Positions 51,393 through 59,979 of a stretch of DNA of 64,000 bases are shown one piece after another. The position numbers and the translations under genes are program-made. A model generated the notes under the pieces. It was not told the origin of the DNA, did not search any database, and saw nothing but the letters and a program-made list of their open reading frames with translations. How positions within the stretch are numbered: position 1 is the first letter of the stretch; each line of letters starts with the position of its first letter. Source of the DNA: Arthrobacter jinronghuae (GTDB lineage: Bacteria > Actinomycetota > Actinomycetes > Actinomycetales > Micrococcaceae); contig NZ_CP104263.1 in NCBI RefSeq assembly GCF_025244825.1, positions 1,798,001-1,862,000 of the forward strand. Reading direction: 5' to 3'.

Positions 51393-52559
51393 ATGAGTCT
51401 TGAATTCCCCCTGCCGCAGGGGCACGCGGCAGACGGGAAACCACTGCGCATAGCCGTCCTGTCCCACCTGCACCACCCGATCTCCAGCCCGTTCCAGGGC
51501 GGGCTCGAAATGCACACCTCGCTGATGGCGGACGAGCTCGCCTCCCGCGGCCACGAGGTCACGCTCTTCGCCAAGGCCGGCTCCGTGTCCGCCGGCCGGG
51601 TGGTGGAGGTCCTCCCGGAAAACTTCGAATTCCGGCGCGGGTTGGCACCCGAACGAATGCAGCGGCAGCAGCAGGCCCTGGACGCCGCGCTGGGCTCCGC
51701 CGTTGCCGCGGTCCGGGACGGCGGTTTCGACGTCGTCGTGAACAACTCCTTGAGCCTGCTGCCCTACCTTCTGCTGGCGGATACGCCGATGCTGACCATC
51801 CTCCACACCCCGCCGCTGCCGTGGATTGTGGACGCCGTAGAGGACGGACGCGCGCCGCTCTCACCGCTGCACCGCTTCGTCAGTGTTTCGGCCCGCAACG
51901 CCACCGGCTGGTCCCCGTACCTGCCGGACCTGCACGTCGTCCACAACGGCATCCGGCTGGCGGACTGGCCCGCCGGCACCGGACGCAGTACCGGAACCGT
52001 AGTCTGGGCCGGACGGGTCACCCCCGAAAAGGGCCTTCACATAGCGATCGATGCGGCTCGGATGGCAGGCATGGAACTGCACTTTGCCGGGCCGATCAGC
52101 GATGCGAAGTATTTCGAACGCACCGTTGCACCGCACCTCGGCCGCGGGGTGCAGCACGTTGGCCACCTCGACCACCGGGAACTGGCCGCCTTCCTCGGTT
52201 CCGGAGAGGTCTTCATTGCCTCGCCTGTCTGGTCCGAGCCCTTCGGATTAACCGCGCTGGAGGCGATGGCCTGCGGTACGCCGGTGGCTGCCCTGCCGCT
52301 GGGTGCCATGCCCGAGATCATCGACGCCGACGCCGGCCGGCTCGCCGAAGGCCTCGGTGCAGATGCCCTGGCCGCTGCCGTCACGGATGCCCGCCGGCTC
52401 GACCGAGACCGGGTACGGAAATCCGCTGCGCGCTTCAGCGCGTCCGCCATGGTGGATTCCTACGAGGAACAAATGCGGTCACTGCTCGAGCCGGACGGAC
52501 TACCGTCGGGCTCCGCCCTGCCCGCCGCCGGTCATCCCGACGCCGCCCTCGTGCCGTAA
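51393..52559 (+). CDS. Glycosyltransferase family 4 protein
   Basis: A 388-residue GT-B enzyme. The N-terminal domain starts IAVLSHLHHPISSPFQGGLE and MHTSLMADELASRGHEV, the Gly-rich loop that holds the acceptor. The C-terminal nucleotide-sugar domain has VVWAGRVTPEKGLHIAIDAARMAG and the donor-binding motif EPFGLTALEAMACGTPV (E-x7-E). It transfers a sugar from an NDP-sugar, probably to a surface glycan or glycolipid. It heads a two-gene unit with the gene at 52572 (12-bp gap). No ribosome site precedes the ATG; the TACTAAG palindrome is immediately upstream. Confidence 0.92.
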   Translation: MSLEFPLPQGHAADGKPLRIAVLSHLHHPISSPFQGGLEMHTSLMADELASRGHEVTLFAKAGSVSAGRVVEVLPENFEFRRGLAPERMQRQQQALDAALGSAVAAVRDGGFDVVVNNSLSLLPYLLLADTPMLTILHTPPLPWIVDAVEDGRAPLSPLHRFVSVSARNATGWSPYLPDLHVVHNGIRLADWPAGTGRSTGTVVWAGRVTPEKGLHIAIDAARMAGMELHFAGPISDAKYFERTVAPHLGRGVQHVGHLDHRELAAFLGSGEVFIASPVWSEPFGLTALEAMACGTPVAALPLGAMPEIIDADAGRLAEGLGADALAAAVTDARRLDRDRVRKSAARFSASAMVDSYEEQMRSLLEPDGLPSGSALPAAGHPDAALVP

Positions 52560-52571
52560 CAGGAGCAGTAC

Positions 52572-53681
52572 TTGCCTTCCTCCCGCATGCCGCGCGTGGC
52601 CTACTATGCGCACCATCACGGCACCGGACACCTGCGTCATGCCGCCAACATTGCCCGGCTGGGAGCCGTGGAGCTGCTTGTCACCGGCACCGCCCCGGCC
52701 GGAGGACCCCCGCGGCTGCCCGGTGGTGCGCGGTTTGCGCCGCTGCCGCCCGACGTCGGACCCGACGGTCCGTTCGCGCCCGGACCGGGGGAGTTCCTGC
52801 ACTATGCGCCGGCTGGATCGGCGCTGCAGTCCCGCTTCAGCCGGCTGCACCGGCTCTGGGAGGAGTTTGCCCCGGACGTAGTGGTTGTGGATGTGTCCGT
52901 GGAGGTTGCCGCCTTTGCCCGGCTGGCGGGTTATCCGGTCATCCACCGCCGGATGCACGGGGAACGGACCGATCCGGCCCACCGTCTGGCCTACGACTCC
53001 GTTCACCGGCTCATCGCCTACTTCCCGGAAGCCATCGAGGATCCGGCGCATCTGCAGGCTTACGGCTCCAGGAGCACCTATCTGGGCATGCTCGCTCCGG
53101 ACACCGCTCCCTCCGCCGGGCTCGTGCCGGTGCGGCCGCGGACCGTCGCGGTGCAGACCTCCCTGGGCGGAACCGGCGTGGCGCTGGCGGACGTGCTCGC
53201 CGCCGCCCGGCAGACCCCGGACTGGCAATGGGACGTGATGGGACATACCGCCGGCGCCCCGGGCGAGGTTCCCGCGAATGTGGCGCTGCTGGGCGTGGTG
53301 GCGGATCCGGGACACCGGCTGGCGGCCGCGGACGTGGTGGTTACCTCGGCCGGGCACAATGCTGTGGCCGCTGCGGCTGCCGCCCGCCGGCCGGCGCTGC
53401 TGATTCCCGAACCCCGGCCGTTCAGGGAACAGGCCGTGTTCGCCTCTTCGCTCGCTGCGGCCGGGGCCGCGGCCGCCGCAGGCTTCGCCTCAGTGGCGGA
53501 CTGGCCGAGCCTGCTGGAAGAGCTGCGCGGATCCGATCCGCAGCTGCTGGCAAGGACCCTGCTGGTTTCTCCCGACGAGTTCCGGGACCGTTTCCTGGCC
53601 GCAGTTGGCTCGGCCGTGTCCGGTGTGGATTTGCAGGGGGAGGACGTTCCCGGCGGCGGGAACGTCAGTACGGTGCATTGA
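52572..53681 (+). CDS. Glycosyltransferase with MurG/GT28-like fold
   Basis: A 369-residue GT-B protein. N-terminal VAYYAHHHGTGHLRHAANIA holds the Gly-His-rich loop of MurG- and UGT-like enzymes; the C-terminal half has VAVQTSLGGTGVALADVL and ADVVVTSAGHNAVAAAAAARRPALLIPEPRPFREQ, the donor-site motif of GT28/GT1-type transferases. The start is TTG 52572 with AGGAG seven bases ahead. It is co-transcribed with the GT4 gene. Its 3' end overlaps the convergent GT2 gene by 17 bp. Product unknown. Confidence 0.85.
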   Translation: MPSSRMPRVAYYAHHHGTGHLRHAANIARLGAVELLVTGTAPAGGPPRLPGGARFAPLPPDVGPDGPFAPGPGEFLHYAPAGSALQSRFSRLHRLWEEFAPDVVVVDVSVEVAAFARLAGYPVIHRRMHGERTDPAHRLAYDSVHRLIAYFPEAIEDPAHLQAYGSRSTYLGMLAPDTAPSAGLVPVRPRTVAVQTSLGGTGVALADVLAAARQTPDWQWDVMGHTAGAPGEVPANVALLGVVADPGHRLAAADVVVTSAGHNAVAAAAAARRPALLIPEPRPFREQAVFASSLAAAGAAAAAGFASVADWPSLLEELRGSDPQLLARTLLVSPDEFRDRFLAAVGSAVSGVDLQGEDVPGGGNVSTVH

Positions 53682-54570
53682 CGCGGGCCGCGGCGAGTTC
53701 GTCCGGCGCCGGACGGCGCAGCAGCCGCAGGTCCCCGCCGTCGCGGTCCCAGGACACGTAGCCGTCCCGGGCAAAGGCATCGAGCCAGCCGGTCATCGGC
53801 CAGCTGCCCCATTTGCCCCGGAACGCCTTGGCGTTAATGACAATGGATTCCAGGTGCTGCAGCGGCGGCCGGTGCACGCCGTGGTGCTGGTGGAACATGG
53901 TTGCCCCGGAGAACGCCAGCGGGACCGCCTGCCGCTGCGCCGTGAAGGCGAAGTCGGTATCTTCGCCTCCGTACCCGGCAAAGGACTCGTCAAAGCCGCC
54001 GATCCGTTCGAAGGTCTCCCGGTGCACGGCAAACCCCAGCGACCAGAACAGCGCGTATTCCCGGGAAGCAATTGCCGGTTCCCCCTGCGCCGGTGCCAGG
54101 GCGGCACGTGCGTGGTGCGGCACGGAGTCCCGGATCAGCACCTGCTCGTCGCCGTCGGACACCCATGCCGGCACGTCCGCGTCCGCCGCGAGGTAGCGGG
54201 GGCAGGCCATGACCAGGCCGCCGGTCCGGTCCAGGTCCGACAGCAAATGCTCGAACATCCCGATACCGGGGATGCAGTCCACGTCGAGGAAGACCAGTGT
54301 CTCGCATTGCGCCGCAGCAGCTGCGGCATTCCTGCCTGCTCCCAGGGGCAGCGGTTCGCCGGGTCCCGACGCCGCATGGACCACCCGCAGCGGCACGTCA
54401 CTGGGCGGGGGAACAGCCTCGGGCTGGTTCAGGTAGCAGACCACTATCTCGGTGGGCCGGCGGGTGGAGCGGCTGATCCCGCGGACGGCATTGGCCAGGT
54501 GGGCATCGCGTCCCGAGCTGATGATGAGCACCGAAAACGCCTGATCCGGGCCGGTCTGCTGCGGCTGCAT
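53665..54570 (-). CDS. Glycosyltransferase family 2 protein
   Basis: A 301-residue GT-A enzyme. The N-terminal FSVLIISSGRDAHLANAVRGIS and PTEIVVCYLNQPEA are the nucleotide-binding region; the DxD motif is ETLVFLDVDCIPGIGMFEHLL. Later ERIGGFDESFAGYGGEDTDFAFTAQ is the classical galactofuranosyl/GT2 'GGED' acceptor motif. It lies head to head with the gene at 54661 and tail to tail with the GT28-like gene. The AT-rich element at 54613-54625 lies between the two divergent starts. Confidence 0.9.
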   Translation of the reverse strand: MQPQQTGPDQAFSVLIISSGRDAHLANAVRGISRSTRRPTEIVVCYLNQPEAVPPPSDVPLRVVHAASGPGEPLPLGAGRNAAAAAAQCETLVFLDVDCIPGIGMFEHLLSDLDRTGGLVMACPRYLAADADVPAWVSDGDEQVLIRDSVPHHARAALAPAQGEPAIASREYALFWSLGFAVHRETFERIGGFDESFAGYGGEDTDFAFTAQRQAVPLAFSGATMFHQHHGVHRPPLQHLESIVINAKAFRGKWGSWPMTGWLDAFARDGYVSWDRDGGDLRLLRRPAPDELAAARVNAPY

Positions 54571-54612
54571 TCGTTCCTTCCGCCGGGGGTGCCCTCCGCG
54601 GGCACCGCAAAA

Positions 54613-54625
54613 TACTAAGTATACT
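54613..54625. promoter_or_regulatory. TACTAAGTATACT element between divergent glycosyltransferase genes
   Basis: Begins with the same TACTAAG as the palindrome at 51372, both preceded by AAAA, and contains TATACT, a good -10 hexamer, at 54620-54625. AGTATACT is itself a palindrome, so a -10 can be read on both strands. It lies 36 bp before the plus-strand gene and 43 bp before the minus-strand gene. Confidence 0.6.
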
Positions 54626-54660
54626 GAAGACGGTTTTTTATCAGCGGCGAAAGAGGATGC

Positions 54661-55767
54661 GTGGGCAGGGCTGAAGGATCGAACATCAGGGTGGCGTCAG
54701 TGCCGCACAGCCAGGTCTATATCCGGCATACCGGCGCCGTCCCCGGTGAGCGGAACCCGGTGGTACGCCTGCCGGACCCGGACCCCCGCAACCCCGGCCA
54801 GTCCACGGAGGCGACGTGGTGGCCGCCGGTCATGCTGGACGCAGGCTGGATCCGGGAGAGCGCGGACAGCTTCGACCTGATGCACATCCACTTCGGCTTC
54901 GACGCCATTTCGCCCCAGGATCTGCAGGCGGTCACCGACGAGCTGAAGGCCCAGGGAAAACCGCTGGTCTACACGGTCCACGACCTGCGCAATCCGCACC
55001 ACCTCACGCCGGAGGCACACGACGCGCAGCTGGACGTGCTGATCTCCGCAGCCGATGCGTTGATCACGCTCACCCCCGGGGCCGCGGCCGTCGTCGAGCG
55101 CCGGTGGGGCCGCCGCCCGCAGGTGCTGCCGCATCCGCACGTGGTGGATCTCGAGGAACTCGAGCGGCGCCAGGCCGTGCGGCTGGCAGCCGGTCCGCGT
55201 GAGGAGTTCCGCGTCGGGGTGCACCTGAAGAGCCTGCGTCCGAACATGATGGAGGGGGCGATTCTTCCGGACCTGCTCGACGCCGTGGAGCAGCTGCCCG
55301 GTGCCGTGCTGCAGGTGAACGGGCATCCGGACATCCTTACTCCCGGAGGGGACAAGTACCGCCCGGAACTGCACCGCTGGCTGTCTGAAGCCGCCGCGGC
55401 AGGACGGCTCGAACTGCAGGTCCGGGACTACTTCGACGAACCGCAGCTCTGGGACTACCTGTCGAGCCTGGATGTGTCCGTGCTGCCGTACCGGTTCGGC
55501 ACCCACTCGGGCTGGCTGGAAGCGTGCACCGACCTGGGCACGGCCGTGCTGGCCCCGTCCTGCGGCTTCTACGCCCAGCAGCGCGCCGGTGTCACCGAAT
55601 TCGTGCATAACGAGGACGGGCTCGATGCCCAGTCCCTGGCCAACGGCCTCAAGCAGGTGCATGCCGCCCGGAACCGGCCGGGAATGAGCCGGGCGGAGCG
55701 GACCGCCGAGCGCCGGATGGTCGCCGCAGCGCATGAGGAGCTCTACCGGTCCCTGCTCACGGACTAG
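54661..55767 (+). CDS. Glycosyltransferase (GT-B fold)
   Basis: A 368-residue protein. The N-terminal half has VPHSQVYIRHTGAVPGERNP, then LMHIHFGFDAISPQDLQAV and VYTVHDLRNPHHLTP, a GT-B acceptor domain. The C-terminal half has VGVHLKSLRPNMMEG, DYLSSLDVSVLPYRFGTHSGWLEACTDLG (donor motif Glu in the helix), and APSCGFYAQQRAG. The family is a divergent GT4/GT1-like group common in Arthrobacter-type gene clusters. The start is GTG 54661, with AAAGAGGA four bases ahead. The stop overlaps the convergent GH3 gene by 4 bp. Confidence 0.85.
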   Translation: MGRAEGSNIRVASVPHSQVYIRHTGAVPGERNPVVRLPDPDPRNPGQSTEATWWPPVMLDAGWIRESADSFDLMHIHFGFDAISPQDLQAVTDELKAQGKPLVYTVHDLRNPHHLTPEAHDAQLDVLISAADALITLTPGAAAVVERRWGRRPQVLPHPHVVDLEELERRQAVRLAAGPREEFRVGVHLKSLRPNMMEGAILPDLLDAVEQLPGAVLQVNGHPDILTPGGDKYRPELHRWLSEAAAAGRLELQVRDYFDEPQLWDYLSSLDVSVLPYRFGTHSGWLEACTDLGTAVLAPSCGFYAQQRAGVTEFVHNEDGLDAQSLANGLKQVHAARNRPGMSRAERTAERRMVAAAHEELYRSLLTD

Positions 55768-58058
55768 GAGGATTCCCCGCCCGCCGGGCCGGCGCCGCGC
55801 AGTGCCTGTTCCAGTCCGGCCAGCAGGTCCGGCGTAAGGGGCGTGCCGGGGAACCGGGCCAGCCGGCGCAGCGGCATACTGCCCATGAGCGCCAGCGCGT
55901 CGGCCATGCCGCCCGTGCCGGTTCCGCCCGCAGCATCTGTGCTGCTGCGGTCTGCGCCGCCCAGCAGCGTACGCCCCAGCGGATGGGCCAGCCACTCCGA
56001 GATGGTCGAATCGAGGGTCAGCGGGGCCGCCGTGCCGTCGGTGCCCGGCAGGTCAATGGTTCCGCTGAGCCGGATATCCCGGGAGGAGGATCCGACGTCG
56101 ATCCGGTAGGTTCCGGCGTCGGTAATCCACCGGTGCGACGCCGGGTCGAACCTCGCCAGGTCCGGCAGCGGTACCGTCAACGCAACAGGAGCCGAGGCCC
56201 CGGGTTCGAGGAAGAGCTTGCGGAAGGCCCGGAGCTCGCGGGGCGGCCGTACCGCGGGTCCCGCGGGAGCGCCCGAGTACACCTGCAGGACTTCGGCGCC
56301 GGCCCGGCTGCCGGTATTCGTGAGCGTTGCCTCGACTGCCAGGACCGGCCCCATGTCCGTGTCCGCTAGGCGGAGGGCCAGGCCGGTGTAGTCGAAAGCG
56401 GTATAGGACAGCCCGTGGCCGAAGGCGAAGGCCGGTTCGATGGCCCGCGCGTCGTACCAGCGGTAGCCCACCAGCACCCCTTCGCCGTAGCGGACGGTGC
56501 CCGCCTCGCCGGGATAGTTTCCAAAGGCCGGAGTATCTTCGATCCGCCGCGGAAAGGTTTCGGCCAGTTTTCCGGAGGGGTTGACGTCTCCCAGCAGGAC
56601 ATCCGCCAGTGCTTCGCCTCCGGCCTGGCCGGGCAGCCACGCCTCCAGTACGGCCGGCACCTGCTCCACCCACCCGGTCTCCACTGCCCCGCCGTTGAAC
56701 AGGACCACCACGGTCCAGGGATTTGCGGCGGTCACCGCCCGCAGCAGCGCCAACTGGTTCTCCGGCAGTGCCAGGTCCGGTCGGTCGAATCCCTCCGACT
56801 CCTTGTCCTCGGGCAGGCCTAGGAAGAACAGCACCGCGTCCGCCGCGGCGGCAGCGGTCTCCGCTTCGGTCACCAGCTCCGGGTCGGGCGTTCCGTCGAG
56901 CCGGTAACCGGCGGCAAAGACGGCTGCAGCGGTCCGCTCGGACAGGACCTCCAGCGGGACGCTCACCCGTGTGGGGGTCACCTGCGAGGAACCGGCCCCC
57001 TGGTACCGGGGGGTGCGGGCCAGCTCGCCCACCACGGCCAGCCGCAGGTCGGGGGAGAACGGCAGGATTCCGCCCTCGTTTTTCAGCAGCACCATGGATG
57101 CCGCAGCTGCCTCGCGTGCCAGCTGGTGGTGTCCGTCCAGGTCCGCATCGTTGTGCGCCGGCGCGGCGGTGCGGTCTGCCAGCTGCAGCAGCCGCGCCAC
57201 GGATGAATCCACCATCTGCTGGTTGACGGTGCCGGCGACCAGGCCGGCCTGCAGTTCCGCCAGCCCCAGCCCGCCGCTGGCGGGCATCTCCAGGTCCAGT
57301 CCGGCGTCGAGTGCGGCCGCCCGGTCGGTGACCGCACCCCAGTCGGACATCACCAGGCCGTCGAAACCCCACTCACCGCGCAGGACCGTCTCCAGCAGCC
57401 AGGCGTTCTCCGCGGCGTGGATGCCGTTGACCTTGTTGTAGGCAGCCATCAGGGTCCACGGGTGCGCGGTCCGGACCACCGTTTCGAAAGCCCTGAGGTA
57501 AATCTCGTACAGGGTACGTTCGTCCACCGCCGCGTTAATGCGCATCCGGTCCGCTTCCTGGTTGTTCGCGGCGAAGTGCTTGGGGCAGGCCGCCACCCCC
57601 TCGGCCTGGAGCGCGCGGATCCAGGCAGCCCCCAGGGCGCCGGCAAGCAGCGGGTCTTCGGAGAAGTACTCGAAGTTGCGTCCGCACAGGGGAGTGCGCT
57701 TGATGTTCAGCCCCGGTCCCAGCACGACGTCGACATACGCGGCTGCCGCTTCCCTCGCCGTCGCGGTGCCGAGACGGGCCAGCAGGTCCGTATCCCATGA
57801 GCACGCCGTCAGGCATTCGGCTGGGAAGCAGGTGGCAGGAAGCGCGTCGCCGATTCCCGGCTCGGTGTCGCTGCGCGGACGCCGGATGCCGTGCGGCCCG
57901 TCGGAGAGCACCAGGGGCCGGAGCCCTGCCGCCGGGGCAGCGGCGGTGCTCCAGAAGGAGGCTCCGGACAGCAGGACGGGTCTTTCGTCCGGCGGGAGAG
58001 AGGACACCCGCTCCCGCAGCGAGGCAGCGGACGGCTGGTCAGGTGAGGACATCGGCAT
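55764..58058 (-). CDS. Glycoside hydrolase family 3 beta-glucosidase-like enzyme
   Basis: A 764-residue GH3 enzyme, cytoplasmic by lack of a signal peptide. The catalytic barrel includes GPGLNIKRTPLCGRNFEYFSEDPLLAG, KHFAANNQE, and the nucleophile Asp in GLVMSDWGAVTD. The second domain follows (VLLKNEGGILPFSP, VVGELARTPRYQGAGSS), then a fibronectin-III-like domain near the end (YTAFDYTGLALRL to AGTYRIDVGSSS). It removes beta-linked sugars from short glycans; barrel layout fits beta-glucosidase. I chose ATG 58058; the open frame continues over 1 kb upstream but only as the antisense of the next gene. Transcript start lies in the region holding an 11-bp tandem repeat. Confidence 0.92.
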   Translation of the reverse strand: MPMSSPDQPSAASLRERVSSLPPDERPVLLSGASFWSTAAAPAAGLRPLVLSDGPHGIRRPRSDTEPGIGDALPATCFPAECLTACSWDTDLLARLGTATAREAAAAYVDVVLGPGLNIKRTPLCGRNFEYFSEDPLLAGALGAAWIRALQAEGVAACPKHFAANNQEADRMRINAAVDERTLYEIYLRAFETVVRTAHPWTLMAAYNKVNGIHAAENAWLLETVLRGEWGFDGLVMSDWGAVTDRAAALDAGLDLEMPASGGLGLAELQAGLVAGTVNQQMVDSSVARLLQLADRTAAPAHNDADLDGHHQLAREAAAASMVLLKNEGGILPFSPDLRLAVVGELARTPRYQGAGSSQVTPTRVSVPLEVLSERTAAAVFAAGYRLDGTPDPELVTEAETAAAAADAVLFFLGLPEDKESEGFDRPDLALPENQLALLRAVTAANPWTVVVLFNGGAVETGWVEQVPAVLEAWLPGQAGGEALADVLLGDVNPSGKLAETFPRRIEDTPAFGNYPGEAGTVRYGEGVLVGYRWYDARAIEPAFAFGHGLSYTAFDYTGLALRLADTDMGPVLAVEATLTNTGSRAGAEVLQVYSGAPAGPAVRPPRELRAFRKLFLEPGASAPVALTVPLPDLARFDPASHRWITDAGTYRIDVGSSSRDIRLSGTIDLPGTDGTAAPLTLDSTISEWLAHPLGRTLLGGADRSSTDAAGGTGTGGMADALALMGSMPLRRLARFPGTPLTPDLLAGLEQALRGAGPAGGESS

Positions 58059-58115
58059 GTGCCGGAGTCTAGGTCCCGGCCGCGGCCGGGAGAAGAGCAC
58101 CGGACGGCTGAAGCG

Positions 58116-58137
58116 GTACAGGTGCCGTACAGGTGCG
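58116..58137. promoter_or_regulatory. 11-bp tandem repeat GTACAGGTGC(C/G) between GH3 and ABC1 genes
   Basis: Two adjacent copies at 58116-58126 and 58127-58137. One-helical-turn spacing puts both on the same DNA face, as in activator sites. It lies 57 bp before the GH3 start and 89 bp before the ABC1 gene, so it may act on either. Confidence 0.45.
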
Positions 58138-58226
58138 GAGCCTGTCGGCGGAACCTGCCCTGCCGCTAGTGTTTCGGTAACGAACAGCACCGGCAGAACC
58201 GGAGTCCTCGTGGACGGAGCAGACCA

Positions 58227-59885
58227 ATGATCAGCCAGCTGGACCGTTACCGGCAGATCGCCGAAATCCTCTCCCGCAACGGCCTCGGCTTCCTGGTGTC
58301 CGCCCTCGGCCTGGAGGGCAGGCTGCCGTTCCGCCGCCAGCAGGCAGCCGAGCCGGGGGCGAAGCCCCGCACCCGTCCGGAGTACCTGCGTACGGCCCTC
58401 GAGGAGCTGGGCCCCACGTATGTGAAAATGGGCCAGCTGCTCTCCACCCGCCCGGACCTGCTGCCCCCGGAGTACCAGCGGGAGCTGGCGAAGCTGCAGG
58501 ATGACGCCGAAGCGGTCCCGTGGCCGCAGATCGCCGACGAGCTGCGGCAGGAACTGGGCGGAGACCCGCTGGAGGTCTTCCGGTCCTTCGACACCACGGT
58601 CATGGCAAGCGCCTCGATCGGACAGGTCTACGCCGCCGTCCTCAAAGACGGCACCGAGGTGGTGGTCAAGGTGCGCCGGCCCGGCATCGCCGCCCAGGTG
58701 GAGCAGGACCTGGAAATCCTGCAGAACCTGGCCAATGCGGCCGGCAAGCGCTGGGAAGCCGCCCGCGACTACGATCTCACCGGGCTGATGGACGAGTTCG
58801 CCGCCACGCTCCGCTCGGAACTGGACTATCTCCAGGAAGGCCGCAATGCGGACCGGTTCCAGGCCAACTTCCAGGACGACGCCGCGATCACCATTCCCGC
58901 CGTCTATTGGGACCACAGCACCTCCCGGGTCCTCACGATGGACCGGATCCGGGGAATGAAGGTCACGGACGTTGCCGCGCTCGACGCCGCCGGGATCGAC
59001 CGACCGGCGCTGGCGGTGTCCGCGGCACGCGTTGAAATGAAGATGGTCTTCGACGACGGGTTTTTCCATGCGGACCCGCACCCGGGAAACCTTTTCGTTC
59101 AGCCCGGCGGCCGGGTGGGGCTGATCGACTTCGGGATGGTGGGCGAGGTGGACGAGAAGCTGCGCAGCCAGCTGTCCGCCCTGTTCATCGGCATCGTGCG
59201 CAAGGATCCCGAACGGATCACCAATGCGCTGGTCCGGATCAACGCCTCAGGGATGCGGGTGAACCGGGTGAAGCTGAGGATGGACCTTGGTCCGCTGATC
59301 CGCCTGTATTCGGGCAAGGATCTGGCTTCGGCACCGGTGGGAACCATCATCACCACCGGGCTCGGCATCCTGCGCACGCACCACATCCAGCTGCCGCGGG
59401 AAATGGCGCTGCTGCTGAGGATGCTGATCATGACCGAGGGAATGGGCGAGGTATTGGATCCCCGGTTCCGGCTGGGCCCCACCCTGGGCCCCTATGCCCG
59501 CAGGATGGCGGTTCACCAGCTGAACCCGGTGAACTACGCCCGCAGGCTCGGCCGCGCCGGAACCGAGGTCCTGGAGCTGGGTGCTGAACTGCCGGACCAG
59601 GCGCGCCGGCTGCTCAGCACCCTGGAAATCGAGGGAGTGGAGGTCCACCTCCGCGGCGAGGAACTGCTGCCGCTGGTAATGCGGCTGGAGCGCGTGGGAA
59701 ACCGGCTGGTGGCGGCAATCTTCGCATCGGCGTTTATCCGTGGCGTGGGGGAGCTGACACTGGGTGATTCGTCCCGCTGGAAATCGTGGCAGGCACCGCT
59801 GATGAGTGCCGGGCTCGCATCGACGGGGGCATTGGGCGGATACATCGCCTGGACTTCGCGCCGGGCCCGGCTGCGCGGCTTATGA
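58227..59885 (+). CDS. ABC1/AarF/UbiB family kinase-like protein
   Basis: A 552-residue member of the UbiB atypical kinase family. Conserved parts are the KxGQ motif TYVKMGQLLSTRPDLLPPEY, the Ala-rich loop ASIGQVYAAVLKDGTEVVVKVRRPG with the Lys, and the catalytic and metal motifs HADPHPGNLF and GLIDFGMVGE. There are hydrophobic segments near the C-terminus (SAGLASTGALGGYIAWTS) typical of membrane-associated UbiB. These proteins have ATPase activity and support quinone or lipid metabolism, though the actinobacterial role is not settled. It ends at a strong terminator. Confidence 0.92.
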   Translation: MISQLDRYRQIAEILSRNGLGFLVSALGLEGRLPFRRQQAAEPGAKPRTRPEYLRTALEELGPTYVKMGQLLSTRPDLLPPEYQRELAKLQDDAEAVPWPQIADELRQELGGDPLEVFRSFDTTVMASASIGQVYAAVLKDGTEVVVKVRRPGIAAQVEQDLEILQNLANAAGKRWEAARDYDLTGLMDEFAATLRSELDYLQEGRNADRFQANFQDDAAITIPAVYWDHSTSRVLTMDRIRGMKVTDVAALDAAGIDRPALAVSAARVEMKMVFDDGFFHADPHPGNLFVQPGGRVGLIDFGMVGEVDEKLRSQLSALFIGIVRKDPERITNALVRINASGMRVNRVKLRMDLGPLIRLYSGKDLASAPVGTIITTGLGILRTHHIQLPREMALLLRMLIMTEGMGEVLDPRFRLGPTLGPYARRMAVHQLNPVNYARRLGRAGTEVLELGAELPDQARRLLSTLEIEGVEVHLRGEELLPLVMRLERVGNRLVAAIFASAFIRGVGELTLGDSSRWKSWQAPLMSAGLASTGALGGYIAWTSRRARLRGL

Positions 59886-59918
59886 CACTGCGGAACGTGA
59901 CACCGGCGGCGCATACGA

Positions 59919-59959
59919 CGCAGGGCCGGGGCGGGAAATGTTCCCACCCCGGCCCTGCG
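59919..59959. terminator. Bidirectional terminator between ABC1 and transporter genes
   Basis: A 19-bp stem with one mismatch (CGCAGGGCCGGGGcGGGAA and complement) around loop ATG. It starts 34 bp past the ABC1 stop and ends 20 bp before the stop of the convergent transporter gene. Confidence 0.92.
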
Positions 59960-59979
59960 GGTAATGCGGTTGCCGCCTC

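Noticed and set aside
58059..59081. 1-kb upstream extension of the GH3 frame
   Set aside because: It is antisense to the well-supported ABC1-family gene and has no GH3 content.
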